Assembly (NCBI GenBank): GCA_964623265.1
Contig: CAZUTK010000081.1
Span: forward strand, 1 to 12,126
Source: CAZUTK01 sp964623265
Lineage (GTDB): Bacteria; Electryoneota; B3-LCP
Direction: 5' to 3'
Length of the DNA: 12,126 bases
Part shown: in pieces, positions 1-6,143 of the stretch
How the letters are laid out: the number at the start of each line of letters is the position of its first letter
How positions within the stretch are numbered: position 1 is the first letter of the stretch
The notes under the pieces: model-generated
What the model saw: the letters and a program-made list of their open reading frames with translations, nothing else
Databases searched by the model: none
What the model was told of the DNA's origin: nothing
Translations under genes and position numbers: made by a program

Positions 1-175
1 TTTCGCAGACCTTGAGCTTATTCCGGACTGAGACCAAAGCGTATAGATGGCGCTGTGGTGCAAATACGCCCTAACCTGACCCAAAATGGATCTATGCGGC
101 GCCTGCGCTGTCGCTTCTTCCGGGATCGCAGATTTCCCCGGCTTTGCCTGATTGCGAAAAATAATTCCTATTCAA

Positions 176-1954
176 CTACTTCAACAGAACTAATTTCTCA
201 GCGACCGAGTATATCCCCGATTCCAGCTTCAATAGGTACACTCCCGAAGTAAGGCTGCTTCCGTCGAAGGTGAGGCTGTGTGTGCCGGCATCACGCCAAC
301 CGTCTACGAGTGTCATAACCTGTCTGCCGGCGGTATCATAGATCTTCAGACGGATCCGGCTGGAAACCTCAAGCTGATAGCGGATGGTCGTCATCGGATT
401 GAATGGATTGGGATATACGGAAACCAGACTGAATGCCGTCGGCTGAAAATCCACTAAGGCTTCTGCACAAGCCCATCCTTCGACGTCCGCAGCATCCATC
501 CCGCCTCCCGTCTTCACGAATTGAAAAGAATCCGCCTGACTGATGACTCGGGGAAGCCACGATCCGATGCAAGCCCGATATGTGTAGGTTCCCGGCGGAG
601 CGTTCGCCGGTACGAACTGCGTCAGTGTCCTGGCGAGGGCAGCTGACGCCGCCAGCGTCAGCCCTTCGCGCTTGAACAGTGGAGTGAATAAGTCGCCGTT
701 CGGCAGACGCACTTCGGTCCAGAAATCGAAGTGTATGACGCGTTGATCCAGGTTCTGCACCTGCACCGTGCTGTTAAAAGATCCCCCATTTGCCGGTATG
801 ACGATCGGCGGCGAGACCGGATCCAGATTCAGGTCGGCGTTGACCCGATAATCCCATTCATGATGGGGGACATTCTGCGTGGTGCAATGGATGGCTCCGC
901 CGGCGTAGGCGATGCTGTTGCAGTCAATTCCGATGACTTCCCATTCGGGACCCAGAGCGACGCGGTAGGAATCCAGAGCGGCGGCGTCGTACGAGAGATT
1001 GTAGATCGGCACGAGCGCTCGGTGGTTGATCAGCAAACTGTTCAGGTAACTTTTGTAGTAACTGGAAACCGGCGGCATAGGACAACGCACAATGTGAAAG
1101 GGCGTTCCGTACACGGTGGGGATCGTCGCCATTCGAGCCGCATGGTTTTCGATCAGGTTGTAATTGGGATCATTCGGCTGCATCCTCGCCACGAGGATGG
1201 TCGTGTCGTTCATGATCTTCGCCCAGAGATCAATGTGACCGGTGAGATCAATGGAGATGCGCTGAAAGATGTAGCAGGTATCCTGACCGAAGTAATCCTG
1301 ATAGATCTGGCAGATCTGAGCGTTGGTCATCCCGGGATTGCGGTCATTGATGTAGGTGGACATCATCATGGTTCCGTGTCCGTCGGTCATCATGTTGCCG
1401 CCGTCATGCCAGATGTTCGGTCCGTAATAGTCCATCCCCCAGTATGGTTCCAAAAATTCGGGGAAATGATCGTCGTTGGTCCAGGATGGGTTCCAGGCGT
1501 ACGGCATATCAATGATTCCCAGTGTGGAATCCTGCTGGCGCACGAACCAGGGTCCGTAATCCTTGATCCAGACAGTGTTGGTAGGGGCGATGATGAATTC
1601 GAGGTTCTGGTCGGGCACGCCGTGCGAAGCTAGATAATTCAGGCAGTTCGTCTTGTTGGTTTGGCTTGAGGTGACGATGTAGACCACCGCCACGTCCTGC
1701 ACGGCATCCACGATTTCGGCGAAAAGGTTCGCTCCGAAGCTGTATGGGTAACGGATGAATACTCCTTCGCAGGAGTCAAATTCTGCATCCAAGGTGATCG
1801 GTCCCGATGGGGGCGGCGTGATGCGATCCGCGAAAAACGTTTCGGGAATCTTTCCCCGAGCGTATTCACTGCTGGAAAGAGGAAGTTCATCGGCGAGAGA
1901 TAAACTGGCTATCAGCAGTTTAGCAACTACCTGACAAAGGAGTATTCGCTTCAT
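176..1954 (-). CDS. Exported agmatine/peptidyl-arginine deiminase family protein with T9SS-type C-terminal sorting domain
   Basis: This 592-residue protein belongs to the guanidine-modifying superfamily (PAD_porph/agmatine deiminase), which hydrolyses a guanidinium group to a ureido group and ammonia. Residues 1-21 form a signal peptide ending SLA before DELP. The catalytic fold spans about 50-365: D132 in KDYGPW, D184 in HDGGN, H240 and D242 in GHIDLWAK, and the nucleophile C357 in GGAIHCTTQ. Residues 375-485 are a beta-sandwich linker seen in secreted FCB proteins. Residues 512-592 are a type A sorting/FlgD-like domain beginning YPNPFNP and ending KLVLLK. Export and surface or extracellular location are therefore likely. 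The usual catalytic Glu of agmatine deiminases (LEGG) is Asp here, and the Arg pair that reads C-terminal arginine in Porphyromonas PPAD is not evident (YAWNPSWTNDD), so the substrate is open. The start is supported by GGAGGG (1959-1964) four bases upstream. Confidence 0.9.
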   Translation of the reverse strand: MKRILLCQVVAKLLIASLSLADELPLSSSEYARGKIPETFFADRITPPPSGPITLDAEFDSCEGVFIRYPYSFGANLFAEIVDAVQDVAVVYIVTSSQTNKTNCLNYLASHGVPDQNLEFIIAPTNTVWIKDYGPWFVRQQDSTLGIIDMPYAWNPSWTNDDHFPEFLEPYWGMDYYGPNIWHDGGNMMTDGHGTMMMSTYINDRNPGMTNAQICQIYQDYFGQDTCYIFQRISIDLTGHIDLWAKIMNDTTILVARMQPNDPNYNLIENHAARMATIPTVYGTPFHIVRCPMPPVSSYYKSYLNSLLINHRALVPIYNLSYDAAALDSYRVALGPEWEVIGIDCNSIAYAGGAIHCTTQNVPHHEWDYRVNADLNLDPVSPPIVIPANGGSFNSTVQVQNLDQRVIHFDFWTEVRLPNGDLFTPLFKREGLTLAASAALARTLTQFVPANAPPGTYTYRACIGSWLPRVISQADSFQFVKTGGGMDAADVEGWACAEALVDFQPTAFSLVSVYPNPFNPMTTIRYQLEVSSRIRLKIYDTAGRQVMTLVDGWRDAGTHSLTFDGSSLTSGVYLLKLESGIYSVAEKLVLLK

Positions 1955-1986
1955 GATGCCCTCCGCATCCTAAATGGAATTCATAG

Positions 1987-2015
1987 AATATAATAATTTG
2001 TAATAGAAAATACAA
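1987..2015 (-). promoter_or_regulatory. Candidate sigma-70-like promoter for the deiminase gene
   Basis: Read on the minus strand, TTGTAT (2015-2010) and TATATT (1992-1987) are separated by exactly 17 bp in an AT-rich stretch. The -10 matches TATAAT at five of six positions and the -35 at three of six. Transcription would start near 1980, leaving a leader of about 25 nt that contains the ribosome-binding site. The same -10 hexamer and spacing recur on the plus strand at 2157-2185 and 5005-5033, which strengthens the call. Confidence 0.42.
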
Positions 2016-2156
2016 GATCTAATTTCTCGATGATGTTTTTTTAGACTTCACATTTTTTAACCTCCCGCCGAAGTTTACCACTCGTGCCTTTTTAAATAAT
2101 GGGACATAGCTCACAACCGCTGATTGTTGGATTTCCTCACTTCCGCTTTTTTCCCC

Positions 2157-2185
2157 TTGCATTTTTTCCCGGCGGTATTTATATT
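2157..2185 (+). promoter_or_regulatory. Candidate sigma-70-like promoter for the YeiH-type transporter
   Basis: TTGCAT (2157-2162) and TATATT (2180-2185) are separated by 17 bp. The expected start near 2192 gives a leader of about 54 nt before the GTG start at 2246. The same two hexamers with the same spacing occur at 5005-5033. The divergent deiminase promoter lies about 140 bp away, so a shared regulator could sit between the two, but I see no clear operator. Confidence 0.42.
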
Positions 2186-2232
2186 TCGAATTGAAGACTT
2201 TCCCGCGGCGGCTTTCGCCTGGATCAAACTCT

Positions 2233-2238
2233 GGAGGA
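2233..2238 (+). promoter_or_regulatory. Ribosome-binding site that fixes a GTG start
   Basis: GGAGGA lies seven bases before GTG 2246 and is the only strong Shine-Dalgarno sequence near the 5' end of the transporter frame. It decides the start in favour of GTG over later ATG codons, none of which precedes the first membrane segment. Confidence 0.8.
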
Positions 2239-2245
2239 CCCCACC

Positions 2246-3700
2246 GTGACATCCACGCAAACCTCCCGCACGCCCCGCCTCAGCGAAGATTGGCTGGCAT
2301 TGATCGTCGGTCTTTTCATTTTTCTGCTGGCGCTGTTGCATTTCGCCGGTCTGGACTTCTTCGGCTGGGCGGTGACGACCCGGATTTGGACCAATCTGGG
2401 CGCAGCGCTGAAGCCGATTTCCAAATCCTGCGCCGGAATGCCCGGATGGATCTCGCTCGCTTTTACCTATCTCTTCCTGCTGATCGTGGTAACGGCAGGC
2501 GCCTGGCTGATCGGATCCAATCTGCGCCGTTTCGCGATCGGCTTCACGCTGGTGTTCATCATCAGCTACCTTTGCTGGATCGCGGGAGGCTGCGCCTACA
2601 TTGCTGCCACGCCCAATCAATTGAAGGATTACGGCATCTCCTGGTCGCTGAATCTGACGTCCGAAGCGGGGTTCATCATCGCTTTGTTGATCGGTCTGGT
2701 CATCGGCAACTTCTTTCCCCGCATGCGCCGCTGGATGGAAGAAGCCATCAAGCCGGAACTGTACATCAAAGCCGCCATCGTGATTCTGGGAGGCTATCTG
2801 GGGATCACCGCCGCCGAGCAGCTGGGGCTGGCGACTTCGGTGATGTTCCGGGGGCTGTGCGCCATCGTCGAAGCCTATCTGATCTATTGGGCATTGGTCT
2901 ATTTTATCGCGCGCCGCTATTTCAAATTCAGCAGGGAATGGTCGGTGCCGTTAGCCAGCGGCATCTCCATTTGCGGCGTTTCCGCTGCGATTGCAACAGG
3001 TTCCGCCATCAAAGCTCGACCAATCGTGCCCATTATGGTGTCGTCGTTGGTCGTGATCTTCGCGGTGGTGGAGCTGGTGCTGTTGCCGTTTCTGGCGCAG
3101 ACTTTTCTGCACAGCGAACCGATGGTCGCCGGCGCCTGGATGGGGTTGGCGGTCAAGACCGACGGAGCCGCTGTCGCCAGCGGAGCCATCACGGAGTCGC
3201 TGATTCTGGCGAAAGCGCAAACCGTCGAAGGCGTGCAGTATAAGGAAGGGTGGATTATCGCCACCACCACGACGGTCAAAGTCTTCATTGACGTCTTCAT
3301 TGCCGTGTGGGCTTTCATCCTCGCCTGGATCTGGTCGGTCAAGATCCAACCGCAGAGCGGCGAAAAAGTCAGCGCAAGGCAGATCTGGGATCGTTTCCCC
3401 AAATTCATCCTGGGTTATATGGCGACTTTCCTCGTCATCCTGTTGATCGGCGTCCTGGCGAAGGATCTGGTGCCGACCACCAAGGAGGCGATGGGGCAAG
3501 TGAACGTCTTCCGCGGCATTTTCTTCGTGATGACTTTCTTCACCATCGGCGTCGTTTCTGACTTTCGCAAGCTGTGGGAAGAAGGCATCGGTAAGCTGGC
3601 GCTGGTGTACATCATCTGCCTGTTCGGATTCATCATCTGGATCGGGCTGCTGATCTCCTGGTTGTTCTTCCACGGCGTAAAACCGCCGGTGATCGGATAA
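2246..3700 (+). CDS. YeiH-type 'putative sulfate exporter family' membrane transporter, long form
   Basis: This 484-residue polytopic inner-membrane protein matches the YeiH/UPF0324 family (Cons_hypoth698). The family is annotated as putative sulfate exporters, but transport has been shown for very few members. Hydrophobic segments cover about 16-36, 70-90, 97-120, 140-156, 174-192, 205-222, 260-285, 340-365, 388-405, 420-436 and 450-475. Family hallmarks are visible: KAAIVILGGYLGI (175-187), the SGISICGVSAAIATG stretch (238-252, equivalent to the SICGASAIAA signature) and GAWMGLAVKTDGAAVASGAI (296-315, equivalent to GAWAG...DT...V.AAG). It is much longer than Escherichia coli YeiH (about 350 residues), with an extra N-terminal helix pair and a longer C-terminal part. 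A 50-residue membrane protein follows 45 nt downstream, probably in the same transcript. The substrate is unproven. Confidence 0.85.
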   Translation: MTSTQTSRTPRLSEDWLALIVGLFIFLLALLHFAGLDFFGWAVTTRIWTNLGAALKPISKSCAGMPGWISLAFTYLFLLIVVTAGAWLIGSNLRRFAIGFTLVFIISYLCWIAGGCAYIAATPNQLKDYGISWSLNLTSEAGFIIALLIGLVIGNFFPRMRRWMEEAIKPELYIKAAIVILGGYLGITAAEQLGLATSVMFRGLCAIVEAYLIYWALVYFIARRYFKFSREWSVPLASGISICGVSAAIATGSAIKARPIVPIMVSSLVVIFAVVELVLLPFLAQTFLHSEPMVAGAWMGLAVKTDGAAVASGAITESLILAKAQTVEGVQYKEGWIIATTTTVKVFIDVFIAVWAFILAWIWSVKIQPQSGEKVSARQIWDRFPKFILGYMATFLVILLIGVLAKDLVPTTKEAMGQVNVFRGIFFVMTFFTIGVVSDFRKLWEEGIGKLALVYIICLFGFIIWIGLLISWLFFHGVKPPVIG

Positions 3701-3745
3701 GCCGGTCACGACCGATAAACTGTTCGTCTCAAATTGAGGAGCTAT

Positions 3746-3898
3746 ATGCAGGAATCCGATCTGAAAAAAGAACTCGAGAGGATGGAATATGAGCCCTTGC
3801 TCCCCATCGAGAAGAAGCTGATCTTATGGAGTCTCGTGTTGGGAGTGGGTCTGATCATCATTCTCGTCTGGATCAGCCACACTTTTTTCGAAGTGTAA
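3746..3898 (+). CDS. Small single-pass membrane protein (50 aa) downstream of the transporter
   Basis: This short gene begins ATGCAGGAATCC, with GAGGAG (3736-3741) four bases upstream, and ends at TAA 3896-3898. The 50-residue product has an acidic/basic amphipathic N-terminal third (MQESDLKKELERMEYEP), then a KK boundary followed by one hydrophobic helix at about 26-44 (LILWSLVLGVGLIIILVWI) and a short SHTFFEV tail. The positive charge before the helix suggests the N terminus faces the cytoplasm. It lies 45 nt after the transporter stop with no terminator between, so co-transcription is likely. An accessory or regulatory subunit of the transporter is a reasonable guess from position alone. 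I recognise no named family. Confidence 0.72.
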   Translation: MQESDLKKELERMEYEPLLPIEKKLILWSLVLGVGLIIILVWISHTFFEV

Positions 3899-3988
3899 GC
3901 CGCCGGCTTTTGCCTGTGTATTTAGATCGCGTCAAGCATACAGGATAGGGCTTCTAGATCATCCCCCCACAACATTTCCTCTCCGTTC

Positions 3989-4024
3989 TCGCTCTGCACG
4001 CGAAGGAAGCGGTGCAAGGAGCGA
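3989..4024 (+). other. Long bulged hairpin, possible structured RNA or REP-like palindrome
   Basis: TCGCTC (3989-3994) pairs with GAGCGA (4019-4024), TGCAC (3995-3999) with GTGCA (4012-4016), and GC (4000-4001) with GC (4009-4010). This gives 13 base pairs around a seven-base loop, GAAGGAA. The only unpaired stem bases are a G (4011) and AG (4017-4018), both on the 3' arm. No T-tract follows, so it is not a standard terminator. The role is unknown. Confidence 0.45.
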
Positions 4025-4132
4025 AGACTTCACTTGCCAAACGCTCTTCCAACCGGTTTCCTGTATGATGGTTGAGTATTTTTTTCAACTGAGATGTTTA
4101 ACCTGACGAAATATAAAATAACCTCATCTCTA

Positions 4133-4161
4133 CTGCATCCTGATTCTCGTATTATTACAGT
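4133..4161 (+). promoter_or_regulatory. Weak promoter candidate for the 92-residue protein
   Basis: CTGCAT (4133-4138) and TACAGT (4156-4161) are 17 bp apart, with an expected start about 27 nt before the ATG at 4195. The hexamers are poor. The main support is that the nine bases GCATCCTGA and a following CGTATT word recur, in the same order, in the better promoter at 5005-5033. Confidence 0.28.
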
Positions 4162-4194
4162 CTGTTATCCAATATGAATTAAACCGGAGGAATT

Positions 4195-4473
4195 ATGTCT
4201 CGATTTTTTGTGGAAGTATCGCATGCATCCGATGAAATCGAGTGCGCTCGTGTCATTCAGACCTTTCTGAAGACCGGCTCGCATTATTTATCGCGCGCGG
4301 AATGGGGATGTATGGACGGCGAACACAAAGCCTGGATCATTTTAGATGCGGACAATAAGGAAGAAGCGCGTCGCGTGCTGCCTCCTGTGTTCCGACCCAC
4401 TGCAAAGATCGTGAGTCTAACCCGCTTCACGCTGAACGATATCGAAAATATCCTGAATCGCCATCAAGCTTAG
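4195..4473 (+). CDS. Conserved-looking small alpha/beta protein (92 aa), function unknown
   Basis: A strong Shine-Dalgarno, CCGGAGGA, ends four bases before the ATG. The product reads as strand (FFVEVSH), helix (DEIECARVIQTFLKTG), two strands around EWGCMDGEHKAWIILDAD, helix (NKEEARRVLPPVF), strand (KIVSLTRF) and a final helix (TLNDIENILNRH). This order suggests a ferredoxin-like or dimeric alpha-beta-barrel fold. Notable residues are C17, H30, W37, C39, H44 and W47, in a compact SH..S.A.WGCMDG.HKAW block that looks like a ligand or metal site. I have a general impression that similar sequences occur in other phyla but cannot name the family. The gene stands alone, with no close operon partner. 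It has no signal peptide or membrane segment, so it is probably cytoplasmic. Confidence 0.82.
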   Translation: MSRFFVEVSHASDEIECARVIQTFLKTGSHYLSRAEWGCMDGEHKAWIILDADNKEEARRVLPPVFRPTAKIVSLTRFTLNDIENILNRHQA

Positions 4474-4567
4474 CCATCGCTTTTTCCGCTATGTAGGAAA
4501 GATTTCTGTCGTTACACTTGAAAACCGCTCGGAAAAGACGCATTTCTCGTAGGACTCGCGGAGTTTC

Positions 4568-4879
4568 GTGAGAAGATCTAGGGCGCGGGAAGATTATGCG
4601 CAATATGTGAAAATCATCGCTTTTCACCATTCCCGGTTGAAATTAAAGTTACGGGAAAAACCTGCCGATAGAAAGACTGAGCCCTACATGCGATGGAAGA
4701 TGGAAGAGCGTTCGACAGAAGAGAGCTTGGTGATCACGCCGAACCCCGGGTGGAAACCCCGACAGGAACGAAAGAAGACCCTGTTAGAATCCAAACGGAG
4801 CAAAGCGCCAGAAGAAGAGGAAACGCAGCCCCGCCCGCCCGCCCCCCTGCCCTTCGGTAAGCTGGATATCTTCGCCTAA
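4568..4879 (+). CDS. Doubtful small basic/acidic, proline-tailed protein (103 aa)
   Basis: The frame opens at GTG 4568 with GGAG (4560-4563) four bases upstream, and closes with TAA at 4877-4879. The product has no recognised domain. It contains an Arg/Lys-rich N-terminal half, an acidic-basic mixed stretch (RKKTLLESKRSKAPEEEE) and a proline tail ending PFGKLDIFA. The second half has the composition of a real disordered protein. The first 40 residues are less convincing, so an internal ATG at 4688 (63 residues) is an alternative, although no good ribosome-binding site precedes it. A six-bp hairpin (CTCGCG 4555-4560 with CGTGAG 4567-4572) would cover both the Shine-Dalgarno and the GTG. No membrane segment is present. 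This may be a chance ORF. Confidence 0.38.
   Translation: MRRSRAREDYAQYVKIIAFHHSRLKLKLREKPADRKTEPYMRWKMEERSTEESLVITPNPGWKPRQERKKTLLESKRSKAPEEEETQPRPPAPLPFGKLDIFA
4829..4852 (-). other. Potential G-quadruplex motif on the minus strand
   Basis: The plus strand is a run of C-tracts interrupted by single G bases. Read on the minus strand it gives five G-runs of 3, 6, 3, 3 and 4, separated by loops of 2, 1, 1 and 1 bases, which satisfies the usual G3+/N1-7 rule. It lies inside the doubtful gene at 4568-4879, on its template strand, and encodes the proline-rich PRPPAPLP stretch. Confidence 0.6.
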
Positions 4880-5067
4880 AAACAGTTTGAATCTTTCACT
4901 CCCCTACCATTTCAAGAGTCGTGGAACACACGCGGATTCCATCTGGTTATAGATGTAGAACCGACGGGATGATTCTCTCTTGAAACACAGCCTAAAAAAT
5001 CCGCTTGCATCCTGAATCGTATTTTCTTATATTTAAGCGAAAACGCACATCACCGAGAGGAAAACCG
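4880..5067 (+). promoter_or_regulatory. Upstream region of the TPR gene
   Basis: This gap has no ORF of note. It includes a five-bp inverted repeat (TGGAA/TTCCA, about 4921-4940), too weak to be called a terminator. Near its 3' end it holds the promoter at 5005-5033 and the ribosome-binding site GAGAGG at 5055-5060, seven bases before ATG 5068. Confidence 0.5.
5005..5033 (+). promoter_or_regulatory. Candidate sigma-70-like promoter for the TPR gene
   Basis: TTGCAT (5005-5010) and TATATT (5028-5033) are separated by 17 bp, identical in both hexamers and spacing to the promoter at 2157-2185. The predicted start near 5040 leaves a leader of about 28 nt with the Shine-Dalgarno inside it. The location argues against translation starting upstream of 5068. 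Confidence 0.5.
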
Positions 5068-6081
5068 ATGAAATGGATACGCTTATGCGCCCTGCTGCTC
5101 AGCCTATTCGGCATCACGCTGATTGGCACGGCGCAGGATGACATTCAGGCGGAATTAGAGAAATTGCAGGAGCGACGCGCTCAGATCAACGCAGAAATGC
5201 AAGCCGCCAGCGAATCCGGCGATCAGGCGAAGTACGATCAACTGCGCGTGCAATGGGATGAGATCTCGGAAAAGATCAAGAAATTAGCTGAACAGCTGAG
5301 CCAGGACACGGAATCCCGGGCGAATGCCATCAAGTTCTACAACCAGGGCAACAAATACTATCAGCAGGGCAATATCCCGAAAGCCATCGAGAGCTACAAA
5401 GAGTCGCTGAAGTACGATACCCAGAATCCCAAAGCGTACTACAATCTCGGATCGGCGCAATATCGAGCGAAGGATTACCCGGGTGCGCTGAAGTCTTTTG
5501 AAAGCGCCCTCCTGCTTAGCCCCAACTATGTGGAAGCCTTATGGATGAAGGGGAATGTGCTGGATAAAATGGGTCAACCGAAGGAGGCATTGAAAGCCTA
5601 TCAGGATGCTGTGCAATACGATGCCACCTTCGCCAAGGCGTATTTCGGGATGGGGACCATCTATCTCAGCATGGATAAAGATCCGGAAGCGGCGGAAGCC
5701 TTCCAGCGGGCGACAGATCTGGATCCGAAGTACGATTTGGCATTTATCTCGCTGGCGCAGGCGTTGATCAAACTGAACAAGCATGACGAAGCCATCGAAG
5801 CGGCGAACGGCGCCATTGCCGCGGATCCCACCGCTTGGAAAGCATACTACTTGAAAGCAACCGCCGCCAACAAAGCCGGCAAGGCACAGATGGCTCTCGA
5901 AGCCGCGCAGGAAACGCTGAAATACAAAGCCAACTATGCGGGCGCCTATTTCGAGATCGGTTTGGCATACGAGAATCTGGGCAACAAAGCCGCCGCGCTG
6001 GAGAACTTCAAAAAGTGCCTGGACGATCGCCAGTGGCGCCCCAGTGCGGAATACCACATCAAGCTCATCCAGGAAGGGTGA
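5068..6081 (+). CDS. Exported tetratricopeptide repeat protein (seven TPRs)
   Basis: The ATG at 5068 follows GAGAGG by seven bases and gives a 337-residue protein. Residues 1-22 are a signal peptide (MKWIRLCALLLSLFGITLIG, then TAQ before DD). Residues 24-80 are a charged heptad-like coiled coil (ELEKLQERRAQINAEM...ISEKIKKLAEQL). Seven consecutive 34-residue TPRs run from about 86 to 323, with the usual G/Y/A/P positions (for example AIKFYNQGNKYYQQGNIPKA and PKAYYNLGSAQYRAKDYPGA), and a short tail ends KLIQEG. TPR arrays are protein-interaction scaffolds. The signal peptide places this one in the periplasm or at the envelope, perhaps as an oligomer through the coiled coil. There is no lipobox cysteine. 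It appears monocistronic, with its own promoter and an intrinsic terminator 17 nt after the stop. The partner is unknown. Confidence 0.9.
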   Translation: MKWIRLCALLLSLFGITLIGTAQDDIQAELEKLQERRAQINAEMQAASESGDQAKYDQLRVQWDEISEKIKKLAEQLSQDTESRANAIKFYNQGNKYYQQGNIPKAIESYKESLKYDTQNPKAYYNLGSAQYRAKDYPGALKSFESALLLSPNYVEALWMKGNVLDKMGQPKEALKAYQDAVQYDATFAKAYFGMGTIYLSMDKDPEAAEAFQRATDLDPKYDLAFISLAQALIKLNKHDEAIEAANGAIAADPTAWKAYYLKATAANKAGKAQMALEAAQETLKYKANYAGAYFEIGLAYENLGNKAAALENFKKCLDDRQWRPSAEYHIKLIQEG

Positions 6082-6097
6082 GAAGATACAAATGTTT

Positions 6098-6130
6098 AAA
6101 AACCTGCCTCTTTTCAGGGCGGGTTTTTTT
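6098..6130 (+). terminator. Intrinsic terminator after the TPR gene
   Basis: Bases 6098-6109 (AAAAACCTGCCT) pair with 6117-6128 in a 12-bp stem with two G-U pairs, around a seven-base loop CTTTTCA (6110-6116). The 3' arm runs directly into seven T residues (6124-6130). This is the best terminator in the window. It lies only 13 nt before the start codon of the next gene. Confidence 0.88.
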
Positions 6131-6143
6131 ATTGGATTTCACG

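Larger units (their letters stand above)
3899..4194. other. Intergenic gap with hairpins and an AT-rich promoter part
   Basis: I see no coding frame in this 296-nt gap. Its first half contains an imperfect inverted repeat (CCTGTGT 3913-3919 with ATACAGG 3938-3944) and the long bulged hairpin at 3989-4024. Neither is followed by a T-tract. Its second half (about 4078-4180) is AT-rich and holds a weak GTTGA/TCAAC inverted repeat around a T-run and the candidate promoter for the 92-residue protein. Confidence 0.6.

Noticed and set aside
120..141. CCGGG/CCCGG inverted repeat downstream of the deiminase
   Set aside because: It is only five bp with a 12-base loop and no T-tract, so not a supported terminator.
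55..252. Short plus-strand frame at the left edge
   Set aside because: It overlaps the deiminase 3' end, has no ribosome-binding site and has unlikely composition. I see no gene in 1-175.
731..1633. Plus-strand 300-codon open frame opposite the deiminase gene
   Set aside because: It is antisense to a clear enzyme, has no ribosome-binding site, and is rich in V, H, D and G as expected of a mirror frame.
2191..3243. Plus-strand 350-codon frame overlapping the transporter
   Set aside because: It is Arg/His-rich with no domain, and the overlapping frame at 2246 has clear membrane segments and family motifs.
2951..3709. Minus-strand 252-codon frame opposite the transporter
   Set aside because: It is D/H/Q-rich mirror sequence of hydrophobic codons, without start signals.
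3913..3944. CCTGTGT/ATACAGG hairpin as terminator of the transporter unit
   Set aside because: It has seven bp with one G-U pair, an 18-base loop and no T-run.
5005..5067. Upstream TTG start for the TPR gene adding 21 residues
   Set aside because: It lies on the -35 hexamer and would bury the signal peptide. ATG 5068 has the Shine-Dalgarno.
5835..6143. N-terminal extension of the CMD-like frame back to 5835
   Set aside because: It overlaps the TPR gene and the terminator, and its composition is of shadow type. Family-like sequence begins at MERLNP.
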